From contig NC_133024.1 of assembly GCF_048771995.1 (NCBI RefSeq), positions 44,368,001 to 44,432,000 of the forward strand: a stretch of 64,000 nt of DNA. Direction: 5' to 3'. The position numbers and the translations under genes were made by a program. Positions 1-10,638 of this stretch are shown one piece after another. The notes below the pieces were generated by a model that saw only the letters and a program-made list of their open reading frames with translations, had not been told where the DNA came from and made no database searches. The stretch is from Taeniopygia guttata. Its lineage: Eukaryota; Chordata; Aves; Passeriformes; Estrildidae. Positions within the stretch are counted from its first letter, which is position 1, and every line of letters starts with the position of its first letter.

Positions 1-343
1 GAATCAAGCTTCACTGAACTGGAGTTTTTCTGTTCTCTACTGATTTCATGTTGACATATTCACCCGACTTTAAAGAAAAAATATTTTATTTTACCCTAGG
101 CAAATAAAAATTATCTACTTACAAATGTAAAATAGTCAAGCACACAATACTCTGGGGTTTGGATATTTTTCCCTGTAAATATGTGTGTTTTGGTTGTTGT
201 TTGTATTTTTTTTTTTAATTATACCTGAAAGAATAGAAACCTATCTATTGAATTTTCATTGAGATATTATGTTTTCTGTTCTGGGTCCTGGGTCTGAAGT
301 TCTGGTGATGAACTTAAGCAATGTCCTTAAGCAGTGACAATCA

Positions 344-515
344 CTGAATCATAATACAGTTGAATTTGGAAGGGAACTCTTGAGGTTATCTTCTCCTGCC
401 ATCCTGCTCAAGCTTACTTCTTAGATTCATGTCCAAACAATTTAGAGTATCTTCAAGGAGGAAAGTTCTACAACCTCTCTGCTTTTGCCTCTCCTTCATG
501 TTTATCACAAAATTA
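344..515 (-). mobile_element. CR1 LINE 3'-tail fragment
   Basis: This is a diverged CR1 (chicken repeat 1) non-LTR retroposon fragment, read on the minus strand. The + strand shows the reverse complement of the CR1 tail in the usual order: a 'gaatcataat' end, 'ttggaagggaactcttgagg', a block resembling 'CTGCTCAAG', then 'tatcttcaaggaggaaag' and 'tctacaacctctctg', which match the CR1 phrase for a grouped 3' UTR. It is 5'-truncated, as nearly all CR1 copies are, and carries no open frame. Edges are approximate. It is probably old, given many mismatches to the remembered consensus. Confidence 0.72.
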
Positions 516-558
516 CATTTGCTACCACTTTTAATATATTTACAAATACACACTTATA

Positions 559-859
559 TGTTGCAGAGCAGAATGAGTTAAATGACATGAGCAGCATGGC
601 TGATTCGTTAAAGCTTGTGCAGCAGCAACCTTGAAGCTGATCAGGTAGCACGACCTGTGACCAAGATGAAACATCTCATCCTGTTCGCGCATGCAGTGCA
701 ACCACAGCACACTCAGTTCACCAGGCAAGCATGGTAGCAGGTAATCAATAAGCATAAAGTGGAGCATCTTATCCCAGCCTTGGAAAGTATAAAAATAAGT
801 GCTTGAAACCAATAAAGGTCTTTCTATTAACACTGCAGAGGCCATGCCTTATTCTGCCA
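559..859 (+). mobile_element. Compact retroviral LTR (about 301 bp), probable solo LTR
   Basis: The unit begins TGTTGCAGAG and ends TTCTGCCA, so it has TG...CA ends and a short imperfect inverted repeat. A TATA box (TATAAAAA, 788-795) is followed 16 bp later by a poly(A) signal (AATAAA, 811-816). This close spacing resembles the very short R region of avian alpharetrovirus-type LTRs. No internal retroviral sequence flanks it. I could not find a convincing target-site duplication (CTTATA on the left, TAATTT on the right), so the boundaries are not proven. A 101-codon frame on the minus strand across it is not a known protein. The LTR call rests on layout; the family is inference. Confidence 0.6.
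788..816 (+). promoter_or_regulatory. TATA box and AATAAA signal of the compact LTR
   Basis: TATAAAAA at 788-795 and AATAAA at 811-816 lie on the same strand, in the order expected for U3, R and U5. A transcript starting 25-30 bp after the TATA box would begin at about 815-820, so the poly(A) signal would lie in U3 or at the cap site. This is known for avian alpharetroviral LTRs. Activity is not shown by sequence alone. Confidence 0.5.
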
Positions 860-1734
860 TAATTTATATTATTTCTTTTAATCACTACATATGCTACTCA
901 GTCTTCAAAATTTGATTTAATTTCATCTAGAAAGTCAGCCTTTACATAACTTAAATTTACAAAGTTTCTCTAATTTAAGCTTTTTACAGTCAAACATAAT
1001 TTTGCACTACAAATAGCAGTGCACATATTAATTGCTATGTCTTCTAATAAATTAAGCTAACTCAGTTTTCATGATATTTTAGTTGAACATATTTTGCGAA
1101 TAGCTTCTAAATTATGCATACATGTTTTATAAAATGTCTGTTGTGATAGAGAGATAATTATTCATCATGCAGTGTTTATGCAGCTTTTTCTCAAATTTAG
1201 TAATCCAACATGATTTCCTGTGAAATCAGCTTCTATCTGCCAACACCTTCACAAGGAAAAAACAATATTGCAGGGTTAGAGAAAACTTATTTCTCAAAAG
1301 CAAAATATTAATTCTAGTATTTCAAAAGTGAATTAAATATTCAGGATTTGAAACTATCACATTATAACTTAATCATCAGTGTTATTATCACTAAAAAATA
1401 CCTAAATTTACAAGATCATGACTTACTGTACAAAAACAATGCCTCATAGCCAACAAACATCTTGAAGTTTTTTTGATCAAAGTGATGTCTATGTCACTGA
1501 ATGTCATCTATTTTTGTCGCAGTTGGAAAAAAAGGTAACTCTATTTCTGAAAGATGAGAAAGAGGGATCCAGACAGTGCTATAACCCTATAGTGAAGCAT
1601 AACTTCCCTAATTCTGTTTTATGCTGTAGAATTTTAGGGTAATTAGCTGGATAAAGTCCTAATTCTCACTTTTCTTTCATCTTAGATGAAGTGTTTTGTT
1701 CCAAATTCACAGATAGTATTTTCTGTTTAAGTGG
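860..1734. other. AT-rich DNA without recognised features
   Basis: I see no gene, no retroelement signature and no long simple repeat here. The sequence is AT-rich with frequent stops in all frames. Confidence 0.6.
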
Positions 1735-2057
1735 TGTCCTGGTTTTAACTAAGATAAGGGTTACTTTTCTTTCTAGTAGCTGGTACAGTGTTGTAGTTTG
1801 GATGTAAGCTGAGAATAACGTTGACAACACACTGATATTTGAGTTGTTGCTGAATAATGCTTACTTCTAAGTGAATGACTTTTTTGCTTCCCATGTTCAA
1901 CCAGTGAGCAGGTGCACAAGAAGACAAGAGGGAACACAGCCAGGAACACTCCAATTTCTCTTTCCCATCCCGCCTGGATGACGGGGAGTGAGCAAGAGGC
2001 TGCATGGTTGCTGTTGCTGTCTGCATGGTTAGTTGCTGTCTGTGACTAATCAGGACA
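1735..2057 (+). mobile_element. Internally deleted solo LTR (323 bp) with near-perfect target duplication
   Basis: The left end TGTCCTGGTTTTAAC and right end ACTAATCAGGACA are imperfect inverted repeats with TG...CA termini. The flanks AGTGG (1730-1734) and AGTGA (2058-2062) are a likely 5-bp target-site duplication with one later mutation. The first about 215 bp match the U3 start of an abundant avian LTR family, including 'tctagtagctggtacagtg' and 'aacacactgatatttgagtt'. The last about 100 bp match its U5 end, with 'cccatcccgcctggatgacg' and 'gggagtgagcaagaggctgc'. The central part that carries TATA and poly(A) signals in other copies (25.0-25.4 kb and 46.8-47.4 kb in this window) is missing. 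Confidence 0.75.
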
Positions 2058-3769
2058 AGTGATTCTATAATGCTGAAGTTTACACAGTTTGGCTGTACAA
2101 ACTTTTTTGCATCCTTTCAGTATTCCTAATATGTTTGAATTTAGTCTTCCTAATAATCAGTTGAGCAGGTATTAGTATTTCTAGTTTTTTGGTAGCAAAT
2201 TAACACATAGATGTTTATGTTTAAGACATAAATAATAATTAATAAAAATAAAACTCATTGTATCTGCTTGATTGCTCTTCCAATTGCAGAATGTGTGATA
2301 AGACCTTACATGGATGTGCTCCAGCAAGAGAGTAGATGAACCATAAAGCAAAAAACATATCTGCTGTTAAGTCAAATAATCTACTAAAATAGATTCATGC
2401 AGGCATCTCACTTTTATTTTCTGTTTTTCCAGTCATTTCTATTTGAAAAACTTTGAGAAGCACTGTAAAATTTTTTAGCATATACTCTATTTAAATAGTG
2501 TCCTACATCTGACAGTTCTCCCATGAATAAGACAAATGGCAGCCACTAGTCCCTATGATAATTCAGGAAAAAATAATTTGATTCTACCTATTTTAAAACC
2601 ACATAAAAACTTATGTGTCACCTTATGCCACTATCATACCCATGTATTATACACATGTATGGATCTGAGGCTAACAAACAAACAAAATAATCTTAAAAGC
2701 AGACACTTGGATCATTATCCTTTATCTGCAAGAAGACTGAAAATACTGGGCCTCATTCATCATGTGGAATTTATGATACTGAAGCTATCATATGATGTAA
2801 ATAAAAGACACATTTGAAAACTAATTTCTTTGCATACACCAACATTGACCATATCCAATTACTATGTATAAATAAACTTTGAACTTATCTTTTGCATTTT
2901 ATCAGTAATAAAATAATTCAGTTTAAAGAAGTGAAAAATATGAGTAGAACTGAGTAATAATGACAGACTGTAGGGTTCTTGAAGCTTTGCCTGATGGAGT
3001 CTTAGGCTCATTGTTTTCTAGTAGTATTCCTTGACATTAACTTGCCTTGGAAATATGCCTTGTACTGTCTTGGAATAAAATACCTGAGTTTGTCCAAATA
3101 GTCAAGAAATGAATTCACAGCTAAGCAAGTGTCCAATTTAAAAGATCAAAGCTTACTCATAGTCCCTATTTGGCAGTGCAGATGCATCCAGAAGTTTTAT
3201 TTCTTGTATTCTATTTATTTATTTTATCTACTTCAAGTTTATATGTATGCATACATATATATAGAGAGATAGAAACAGACAGACAGACAGACAGAGAGTA
3301 GGTAAAATCCCCTTTTTTTTAAATGGAAAGCATAACTTTTTGTTTTCAAGATTCAATCAAGAACAGTCATCTGACAAGAGAATGAGATAAGATGCGTCCC
3401 TTTAAGTAAAGATTGAGTCTTTATTTTTTGAACAAAGAAAATATGCTAACAATATTCCCTTACAGGCTGGATGTTCCCTCTGCCCACATAGTAGAATAGA
3501 GGCAATAACTTTGAGGTGACACAGAAGTAATAAGTAACAAGACTCAATTGATTTATGTCAGCCCTCTGTTGCAATTGCTGGTTTGCGTGGCCATCTCTGC
3601 AATTTTCATTTGTTGCTTGAGATGTCTCAAGCAACACATGAAAAATATATTTAAAAATCTAAATCCTGCATTAACTACCTTCTGGGGCAGGATTGAAGTC
3701 TTACATCTCAAGCTTCGTGTATAGATTTTAGGAAAAATTTGTATAAATGTTAAGGAAACTTCCCTACCT
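2058..3769. other. AT-rich DNA with a short CAGA microsatellite
   Basis: No gene or recognisable retroelement is seen. A short (CAGA)n run of about 19 bp lies at 3276-3294, just after a TATATA/GAGA patch. The 93-codon frame at 2536-2817 has no recognisable motifs and looks like chance. Confidence 0.55.
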
Positions 3770-4200
3770 GATCATCCAGGAGCCACTCTGGTAGTAATAC
3801 TTGCACCACCTGAGTTGGGGACAATGCCCCTTCACAGCTACACACCCCCCACTCACACAATTGCATGAGGTTTCCCAGGCTTCTTGATCTTTAAAAGAGT
3901 TGTCTTGGTTCAATAACTATAAAACAAAAAAACACCATGAGCTGCTTCCTCTGACTGGGGGAGGGGCTCTCAATAATAGGAAACCCTGGGCTTCCATACC
4001 CTCACAGTCTCAGTGAGAAAATGTGGGGTCATTGGCTCCAGCTGTGCTTCAGTTCCTGGTCACCTGGCTGGGACACAGGCCCCTGTGCCCTCTGTTCTGC
4101 AAAGGGTCAGACATTTACAGCCTCTTGTCTGGGGCTCCAACACCTGGAGCTCAATCCACAGCCCAAACTACAGCTGCCTCCTAAGCTACATATATCAGCA
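3770..4200. other. Unidentified moderately GC-rich block
   Basis: This block is visibly richer in G and C than its flanks and has CT-rich and CCCC-rich patches (for example 3845-3860). It directly precedes the AT-rich left flank of the 1405-bp LTR. Short frames of 63-70 codons overlap it but resemble no protein I know. It could be an old LTR or other repeat that I do not recognise. Confidence 0.35.
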
Positions 4201-4287
4201 CTGAAGGTATTCCTCAACATAAACATCTATTAAATCAATAAAAATCCTGAGATTAATTTACTTTCACAAAGCTAAATAATCCTAAAG

Positions 4288-4292
4288 CTAAG
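4288..4292. repeat. Left target-site duplication (CTAAG)
   Basis: CTAAG stands immediately before the TG terminus of the 1405-bp LTR and is repeated exactly at 5698-5702 after its CA terminus. Confidence 0.85.
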
Positions 4293-5697
4293 TGTCATGG
4301 TTTGACACGGGAAGAGAATTTTTTTTAGAAGGAAGAGGTCCATCCAGTCAGGGGTCAGGTTTAGATACTGACACTTGGCGTGACCAATTGAAGGTGGACA
4401 CGCCTCTGAGAACACAGAGGGGTTAAAAGCGGAATTCCCAGGAGGACTCGTTCTTCTTTGGTTCCGGTCACCGCATGGTAAGGACCTCCCCTGCCCAGCC
4501 CGGGCTGGGTGGGGGAGGGGAGCCATGCGGCCTGTGGAGGTAGGCCCAAGGGTGGAGGGGCTGGAACCAGACCTGGCCCCCTGCAGATGGAAGGGTGGAG
4601 AAATCTGGGATGTCTCCGTTCCCCCCAGAGTCTCTCTCTCTCCCAAGAGAGAAAAAGAGACGGCGGTGGTTTTGCCAGCAGTTCACCGCAGGGAAGGAGA
4701 AGAGCGGGGGGGGCCGCAAGGTGCCCAGCCGGGCTGTGGGAGCTGGAGCCTGGGCAGCGAGCCATCCTTGGGAGTTGGGACTTTTAACCCTTCCTGAGAA
4801 ATGAAAGCTTTGTGAAATTTTCTCCTCCTTGGTTTGAAAAAAGAGAGGAAGAGAGACAGCCTGAAACCTCAGATGTTCAGAGAAGAAGGTTGGGGGAAGA
4901 TGATAGAGTGGCTTTTGGCTGGACTCTGCTTGTTTACCATAGACTGAACCACTCTTTCTTTCAAGAGGGACTGCATTTTAGGGGGATGCACTGGTGAGCC
5001 AAGAGACCTTCTTCAGCAACTACCAGTTTTGGAGTGGACAGAGAGAGAGCTGAGGAGGTTGTGAGGATGCCCTCCATCTTCAGGGAAGAAGAGAAAGCGA
5101 TCTCTGTCTTTTGGACCCTCGGCCCCAGGGGAAAATGGGGGGGACTCTAGTCCCAAATTGTGATACTGGACTGTTGTTCCTGGTGGTCCTTGGCAAAGCA
5201 TCCTTAAAGGGGCCCTATAAGCAGTCTCTGTCCATGCACGGTGGTGAGAGCACTGTGACATGGAGAGGAGAATGTCACACTGGCCGGTGGGTCTGGGCGG
5301 TGCCACGTGTGACATTGGAAACACAAGAGGTGGCAGCTGTGTTTCCTGGGGGTCTATGGTGCAAGGGGGACTCCTCTCTTCCCCGATAGACTCAGTATTA
5401 ATTATATTGAAGGGTGAAACCTTGATTAAGGATCCAAATGGGTCTCGCTGGGGTTTGGTGGAGTTGGGTGGAGGGAGGAGAAATGTTTTGGAAGGTTTTC
5501 ATTTCGAATTTTGTGTGGTTTTTTTTCTTTCCTTTCTTTTCCTTTTATAGTAGTAGTAGTAGTAGTGTAATAAAGTTTTTTCCTTTGTTATTAAGTTTGG
5601 CCTGCTTTGCTCTGTTCTTGATCACATTTCACAGCATTTGATTGGTAAGTTGTATTTTCATGGGGCGCTGGCATTGTGCCAGCGTCAAACCATGACA
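4293..5697 (+). mobile_element. Long solo LTR (1405 bp) of an endogenous retrovirus
   Basis: The element starts TGTCATGGTTTGACAC and ends GCGTCAAACCATGACA, a 16-bp terminal inverted repeat with one mismatch and TG...CA ends. It is flanked by a perfect 5-bp duplication, CTAAG. This structure is diagnostic of LTR-retrovirus integration. No gag, pol or env lies inside or next to it, so it is a solo LTR left by recombination. It is GC-rich in its first two thirds. A poly(A) signal AATAAA at 5569-5574, followed by a T-rich U5, sets the + orientation. A (TAG)6 microsatellite precedes the signal at 5548-5565. A weak TATA-like GGTTAAAAG is near 4422. Several short frames (up to 134 codons) cross it, mainly because of the GC content, and none is recognisable. 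The ends resemble LTRs common in passerine genomes, from memory only. Confidence 0.85.
5569..5574 (+). promoter_or_regulatory. Poly(A) signal of the 1405-bp LTR
   Basis: AATAAA lies about 125 bp before the right end of the LTR, followed by a T-rich stretch, as expected for the R/U5 part. It is the main evidence for the + orientation of this LTR. Confidence 0.6.
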
Positions 5698-5702
5698 CTA
5701 AG
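5698..5702. repeat. Right target-site duplication (CTAAG)
   Basis: Exact copy of the 5 bp at 4288-4292, immediately after the CA terminus of the LTR. Confidence 0.85.
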
Positions 5703-6185
5703 TCATCCAATACATCTGTTGAAGATGAGAGACTATGACATAGAATTTACAGGAGATCAGTGTCATTCACAGATCTGGAGGTAAAAAGAGTATCCCACAG
5801 GCTCTAAAATGACATTAGATACCTACATTTGGGCAAGTGGATGAGGTTTTAGTCAGGGCTTATATCTACTGACAGTTGTGGTACTTCAGACACCCACCAC
5901 ACATACAAGAAACTAAATTTAGGTGAATTCATTTGGAGCTTGGTTCCCATCTCTAGGGAAACGATAACCAATATCTGCTATAATGATACTACACAGGATT
6001 TTGGTTCTTGCTTTATCCTTGTAAAGTCATGCTAGCTAGCACACTGAAGGAATTGGAGAGAACTGTTTTACTTAATATGCAGAAGAGGGAGAGGAGATGC
6101 ATAAAGCAATTAAATCTTCTCTTCCATTTTGTCTCCTAACTTTTCTGAAACGGTTTCTTTCATTCCACCAGTTGTCTTAAACAGG
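5703..6185. other. AT-rich DNA without recognised features
   Basis: I see nothing here beyond ordinary AT-rich sequence. Confidence 0.5.
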
Positions 6186-6295
6186 GGTAGAATCATTAAA
6201 TCTGGAAAAGTCTTCCAAATCACCAAGTCCAACCTTTGAGAGAGCCACCTTATCAACTAAACCATAGCAAGCATGCCATGTCCAATATTGCGCCC
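6186..6295 (-). mobile_element. Short CR1 LINE 3'-tail fragment
   Basis: On the minus strand this is a CR1 tail of the subfamily ending in a 'aatgattct' motif. The + strand reads 'gaatcattaaatctggaaaa', then 'ccaagtccaacctttgagag', then 'caactaaaccatagcaag', in the order of the reverse-complemented CR1 tail. The piece is only about 110 bp and heavily 5'-truncated. The right edge is approximate. Confidence 0.68.
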
Positions 6296-8849
6296 CCACT
6301 TAAGTATCCAAAGAAGACAATTATAGTAGTTATTGTGATCCCTTCTTATCCAGTCACTAGTTTCATTTTTTTCAGAGGAACCCAGACCATTTCCCAAGAT
6401 GACATCAGCACACAGTTGAGCAACTAAGGAAGGGGAAGTCGCATCCTTTGTCATGCAGTATAGACATAACCAACATGAAGCAGATTTGGCATTTAAATAG
6501 ATAACACATACCTTTTTGGTGTTTCTGCCATCCTTTCACCTAAATTATCAAAAAAGACAGCAAAACTGTGGGGGTTTTACTGTTTTAAAAATATAATATG
6601 TTAGCATTTTGAATCCAGGATTTAGAAAATTTTTCACCTGGTAATTATGTAGCTGTGATGGGTGAAAGGAAAGTAAGCAAAAAAGACAGAGTGAAATACA
6701 GAGATTAAAAAGAGATGATTAAGACATTTTTTAACTTCAACCTTGATTCAATAGCCCTAGGGAATCTCATGCTTCTTTAATGAGTGCTGCTCTTAGCCAT
6801 CTCTGCCTAATGAGAAAAATAGGTCCAGAGAGATCAGTTCAAAGTTAAGTGCTTCAAAGACAGGTTGAGTTTAAAACCATTTTCCCCTCAGCTTCCCTAG
6901 TCTGTCTTCATGACTTTTTTTTTTTCATTCTATCCTTTAGTTTCTTGAGCATGAATTGTAGGAAGGCCTTGAAAATAACAATCTCATTATGCAAGGAGCA
7001 ATTTCTTTGCCATAATTTTCAAACAAATAGTGTTTCCTGTAGTTAATGTCTCTGTCCATATTTAATGTGACTTTTCCATTAGTTCTTGGTTGCTGCTCTA
7101 CTACATGTTTGTTACCCTGCAGTGATAGCTGGCAACTTTTATTTCTAGTAGCCAAGAAACACCAGTATATATGTGGTATAAGTATTCCAAACCTATACAA
7201 TAATTCCCCATCCCCTTCAATTCTATTTTGCATATAGCCAAACTGTGCTTTTGTGTAATCTGTAGTCAGAACATACCCCAAATACTCCATATGAACATGT
7301 GATTGGTCATTCATTTACAATCTTTCTCTCATCTTCCTAATTAATATCAGAGCTGTATACCTATCTATAAGTCCACAGATACAAGCACAAAAGCATATAA
7401 ATATATGAAAAGCTGCAACTGGAAACTCTGAAAATATTTTAAGTATAAATAAGAAATGTTTACCTTTGCAATCATCAGAATAGTCTCATAAATAAAAAAA
7501 AAATCAAATAGGAAATCTAAGGAAATATCTGACTAGAAAGGATATATGAGCTCTTCCCTAACAGTAATTTGGATAGTTAATTTGACAAATAGAGATGTCA
7601 ATACATATAGTTTTGTATATTTCTTTCAAATCAATTACTTTTTTTTTCCTAGGACATAAGATGAATTTTGTTGCCTACTAAATTCTGGTTCATACAAAGA
7701 CATTCATGAACCTTAGGGTATCCAGGCATATATTGGCCCAGAGGTATATTGGTAATTTCATTAGCTGGGAGTTCGTCTACATGAGAGAGAAAAGTTGTAT
7801 GTTTCTTTAACAATTCCTGTAAGTGATGCTTTCAGTAATTCTGGCAATGTCTTTCTTTGCTGAAAATGCTGATCTTCTTGCTTCTATAAAATGATTCTCA
7901 AAAGTGCTGCCTTAAAAAAGCCTTGCTTCTGGGAATGGCTACTTAACTTCAGGACTTAAAAGGATAGCATAAACAGAATTTGAACCACAGAAAAAGTTAG
8001 ATCTCAGGAAGTTTTGAACTTAATAAAATGTCACCTGCCTAGTGACATTTAGTGACACCTACATATAAAACATCATCATTAATCAAAGTATGAGTTTGTC
8101 TATATTTATTTGAAATATTTTATATTTTTGCCACTAGTTAAAGTACTGTAAAATGTTTTAATCAGTCATCTCAAAATATTTTTATATTTTTGTTTTTTCT
8201 CTGTTAAGATAATTGCATACAATGCAAAAAAGTGCTGTATTGCAGTTTGTCTTTTATTTGTACTGGTCTTGCCGTGACAACATACCACTGTGACACTCAT
8301 GTTTAACAACATTTCTAAAATATGTCAGACTCTTCAGAATATCACCACCTGTTTGCCATCAACATTAATGCAGCTTAAAGCCAAACAATCTTTCACAAAA
8401 AGAGGTTTTGGATGCAAGTTTGTTTTCTGTGGTGCAAGGGGTCTTGCCCACAGTCAGTGAAGAACTCCAGGAAGCAAAGGTACCTGATCACTGCTATGCA
8501 GACCTAATAATGTGCAACAAATCTTAAGCCTGTGACAAAAGTTCATGCTGTAGGAAACTAGAAAGGTTAATAAAAATCCAGGGAAATCCACAAGCATCTA
8601 ATAGTCAACTTGTTGCTTTGCAGCACTCTTCTAGTCATACTGTATGCAGTTATACTCATGTTAGAGCTAGCTGGATTGAGCCTGCTACATTTCATATGAA
8701 CGACAAATGTCAGGAAAATATTTACATTCAATGTTTTTATTCTATTCTGAACCTTCCTGCTTAATTCACTCCCCCTCTTTTACTTTTTAATTTTTTTTTT
8801 TCTCCCTTTTTTCCACACTCCAGGATGCAGAAATATGAACCTGAGAATT
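6296..8849. other. AT-rich DNA without recognised features
   Basis: About 2.5 kb with no recognised gene or repeat. A 125-codon frame on the minus strand at 6937-7314 shows no motif, signal peptide or membrane segment that I can support and is probably chance. Short poly(T) runs occur near 6917 and 8790. Confidence 0.5.
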
Positions 8850-9974
8850 TGTATCAGGATGGTCTGCCAAGGTTTTAGTAGTGGTGAGGACTAAAGGAGT
8901 GGCTGTTCTGAAAAGCGGGTAAAGCTGTATCTGACAGAGCCCATGTCAGCTGGCTAACGATGGATCTTCCTCTGGCCAGGGCTGTCAACCAGTGATGCTG
9001 GTAACAACTCTGTGATAAGATATTTAACAAGAAGGAAATAAAATATTATGGCACAGACGTATTTGCAGCCAGAGAAGAGAGAAATAAGAATATGTGAGGG
9101 GAACAGCCCTGCAGACACCAATGTCAGTGGAGAAGGAAGGGGAGGAGTTGTTCCAGACACTGGAACAGAGATTCCCCTTCAACCTGTGGTGCATCCCATG
9201 GTGAAGCAGCTGTGCTCCTGCAGCCCATGGAGGTCCATGGTGGAGCAAGGATCCACTGGCAGCCTGTGAAGGACCCCATGCCAAAGCAGGTGGATGCCTG
9301 AGAGGAGGCTGTGACCTTGTGGAAATCTCACACTGGAGCAGGATCCTGGCAGGACCTGCAGACGCTTGGAGAAAGGAGCCCACTAGGTTTGCTGACAAGA
9401 TTTGTGTTTCTATGAGGATCACACTGGACCGGTTTTCTCCTGGAGGACTGCACCCCATTGAAAGCGACCCATGTTGGAGCAGTTCATCAAGAACTATAGT
9501 CTGTAGGAGGGACTTGCACTAGAGAAGGTAATGGAGGACTGTATCCCATGGGAGGGACCCCACACTGAATCAGTGAAAAGACTCTCTCTGAGAGTGAAGC
9601 AATAGCAGAAACAATATGGGATTGACTCACCTTTATTCCCTGTCTCCCTACACCATTCCAGGGAGAAGGATTCTGATTCTCCTAGACAGAACCGGGAATA
9701 AAGTTAAGCCTGGAAAGGAGGGAGGGGTGGGGAGTGGATGGTTTAAAGATTTTTCTTCTCATTATCCTGCTCTGATTTTGACTGGTAATAAATTCAAGTA
9801 ATTTCCCCATGACAAGTCTGTTTTGCCCATGACAGTAACTGGTGAGTGATCTCTCCCGTTCCCTTATTTGAACCCATGAGCCTTTAGTTTTATTTTTTAT
9901 GCCCTGTCCAGTTGAGGAGGGGAGTCAGACTGGGTCTGGTGGGCACCTGGCATCCACCCAACCTCAAACCATCA
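8850..9974 (+). mobile_element. Full-length ERVL-type LTR
   Basis: This is a long avian ERVL-class LTR. It aligns by eye with the minus-strand LTR at 16.86-17.86 kb through the same ordered blocks: a 'ccaaggttttag' start, 'gacagagcccatgtcagctg', 'aaccagtgatgctggtaac' leading to 'gatatttaac' (TATA-like), 'aatatgtgaggggaacagcc', and tandem variants of 'cagcccatggaggtccatgg'. The right part has 'taactggtgagtgatctctc' and 'gtgggcacctggcatccacc', ending CAAACCATCA. The GC-rich middle is made of short imperfect repeats around 'tgcagcccatgg', 'actggagcagg' and similar, typical of this family. The left edge is uncertain by about 10 bp. No target duplication was found (GAATT versus TAGCA). The 144-codon minus-strand frame at 9024-9458 is a shadow of these repeats. 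Confidence 0.82.
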
Positions 9975-10299
9975 TAGCAAGATAGTGGACGAAATTTCTC
10001 TAAAACATGAGGGGGTTTCAGTATCACAGTTCCTTATTTGTATGGTAGATTTTAAATATTAGACACAGGAAAAGAAAATGTTGTAAAATTCAAACTCCTG
10101 ATATCTCTGAATAGTTTCTGACATAACTTTTTGATTCAGATACTGGGTCTGGCAGCAAGAGTGACACACAGCTCGATCTCCTCTTCACTACCGAGGCAAA
10201 ACTTATTTGTGACATAATAATCTCTGGAAGCCTTAGATTTTGTGTCATGTGAAATAGTGGAGGGACTGGCCTGTTTATCCCAAGACAGAAGGGGGACCT
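9975..10299. other. Unidentified sequence after the ERVL-type LTR
   Basis: This stretch contains 'gatagtggacgaaatttctc' and then ordinary sequence. I could not recognise a primer-binding site or internal retroviral sequence, so it may simply be flanking DNA. Confidence 0.4.
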
Positions 10300-10638
10300 A
10301 ACAACAGCCAGCAGTACCTGTGGGAAGGTTGTAGAAGGGGCAGATCCAGCCTCTTAACATTGTGCACTATGGGAGGGTGACACACAAAGCACACAAATTA
10401 AAACAAGGCAGTCTAGAATCGCATATAAAGAAAAATCACTCCTCATGTGAACAAAAAGTCAGTGGAACAGGTTGGCCAGAGAGTCTTTGTCACCTCCATT
10501 GTGGAGGTGCTACAAGACCCAAATGGGCACATTCTGAGCAACCTGCCTTGACTTCACCACTGTTACTCTGAGCAGGAGGTCAGACTAAAATATACTGAAG
10601 GTCTCTCTAACCTGAATTATCATATGGTCCTGTGATTT
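10300..10638 (+). mobile_element. CR1 LINE 3' end
   Basis: The + strand carries the CR1 3' region. A segment equivalent to 'gaacaggttggccagagag' is followed by a 'cctccattgtggaggtgct' section, then 'gagcaacctgccttgac', and finally the tail 'cctgaattatcatatggtcc' and 'tgtgatttt'. The copy is diverged and 5'-truncated. A 69-codon frame inside it is not meaningful. Confidence 0.72.

Noticed and set aside
540..845. 101-codon minus-strand frame.
   Set aside because: It runs antisense across an LTR with its own TATA and poly(A) signals on the + strand and shows no domain.
3276..3294. Short direct repeats as a possible CRISPR array.
   Set aside because: It is an uninterrupted tetranucleotide microsatellite with no spacers, in a vertebrate-type genome. 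The other tandem repeats also lack repeat-spacer structure.
4272..5389. A cluster of overlapping frames of 60-134 codons on both strands.
   Set aside because: They lie within the GC-rich solo LTR, where stops are rare. None resembles a retroviral or host protein.
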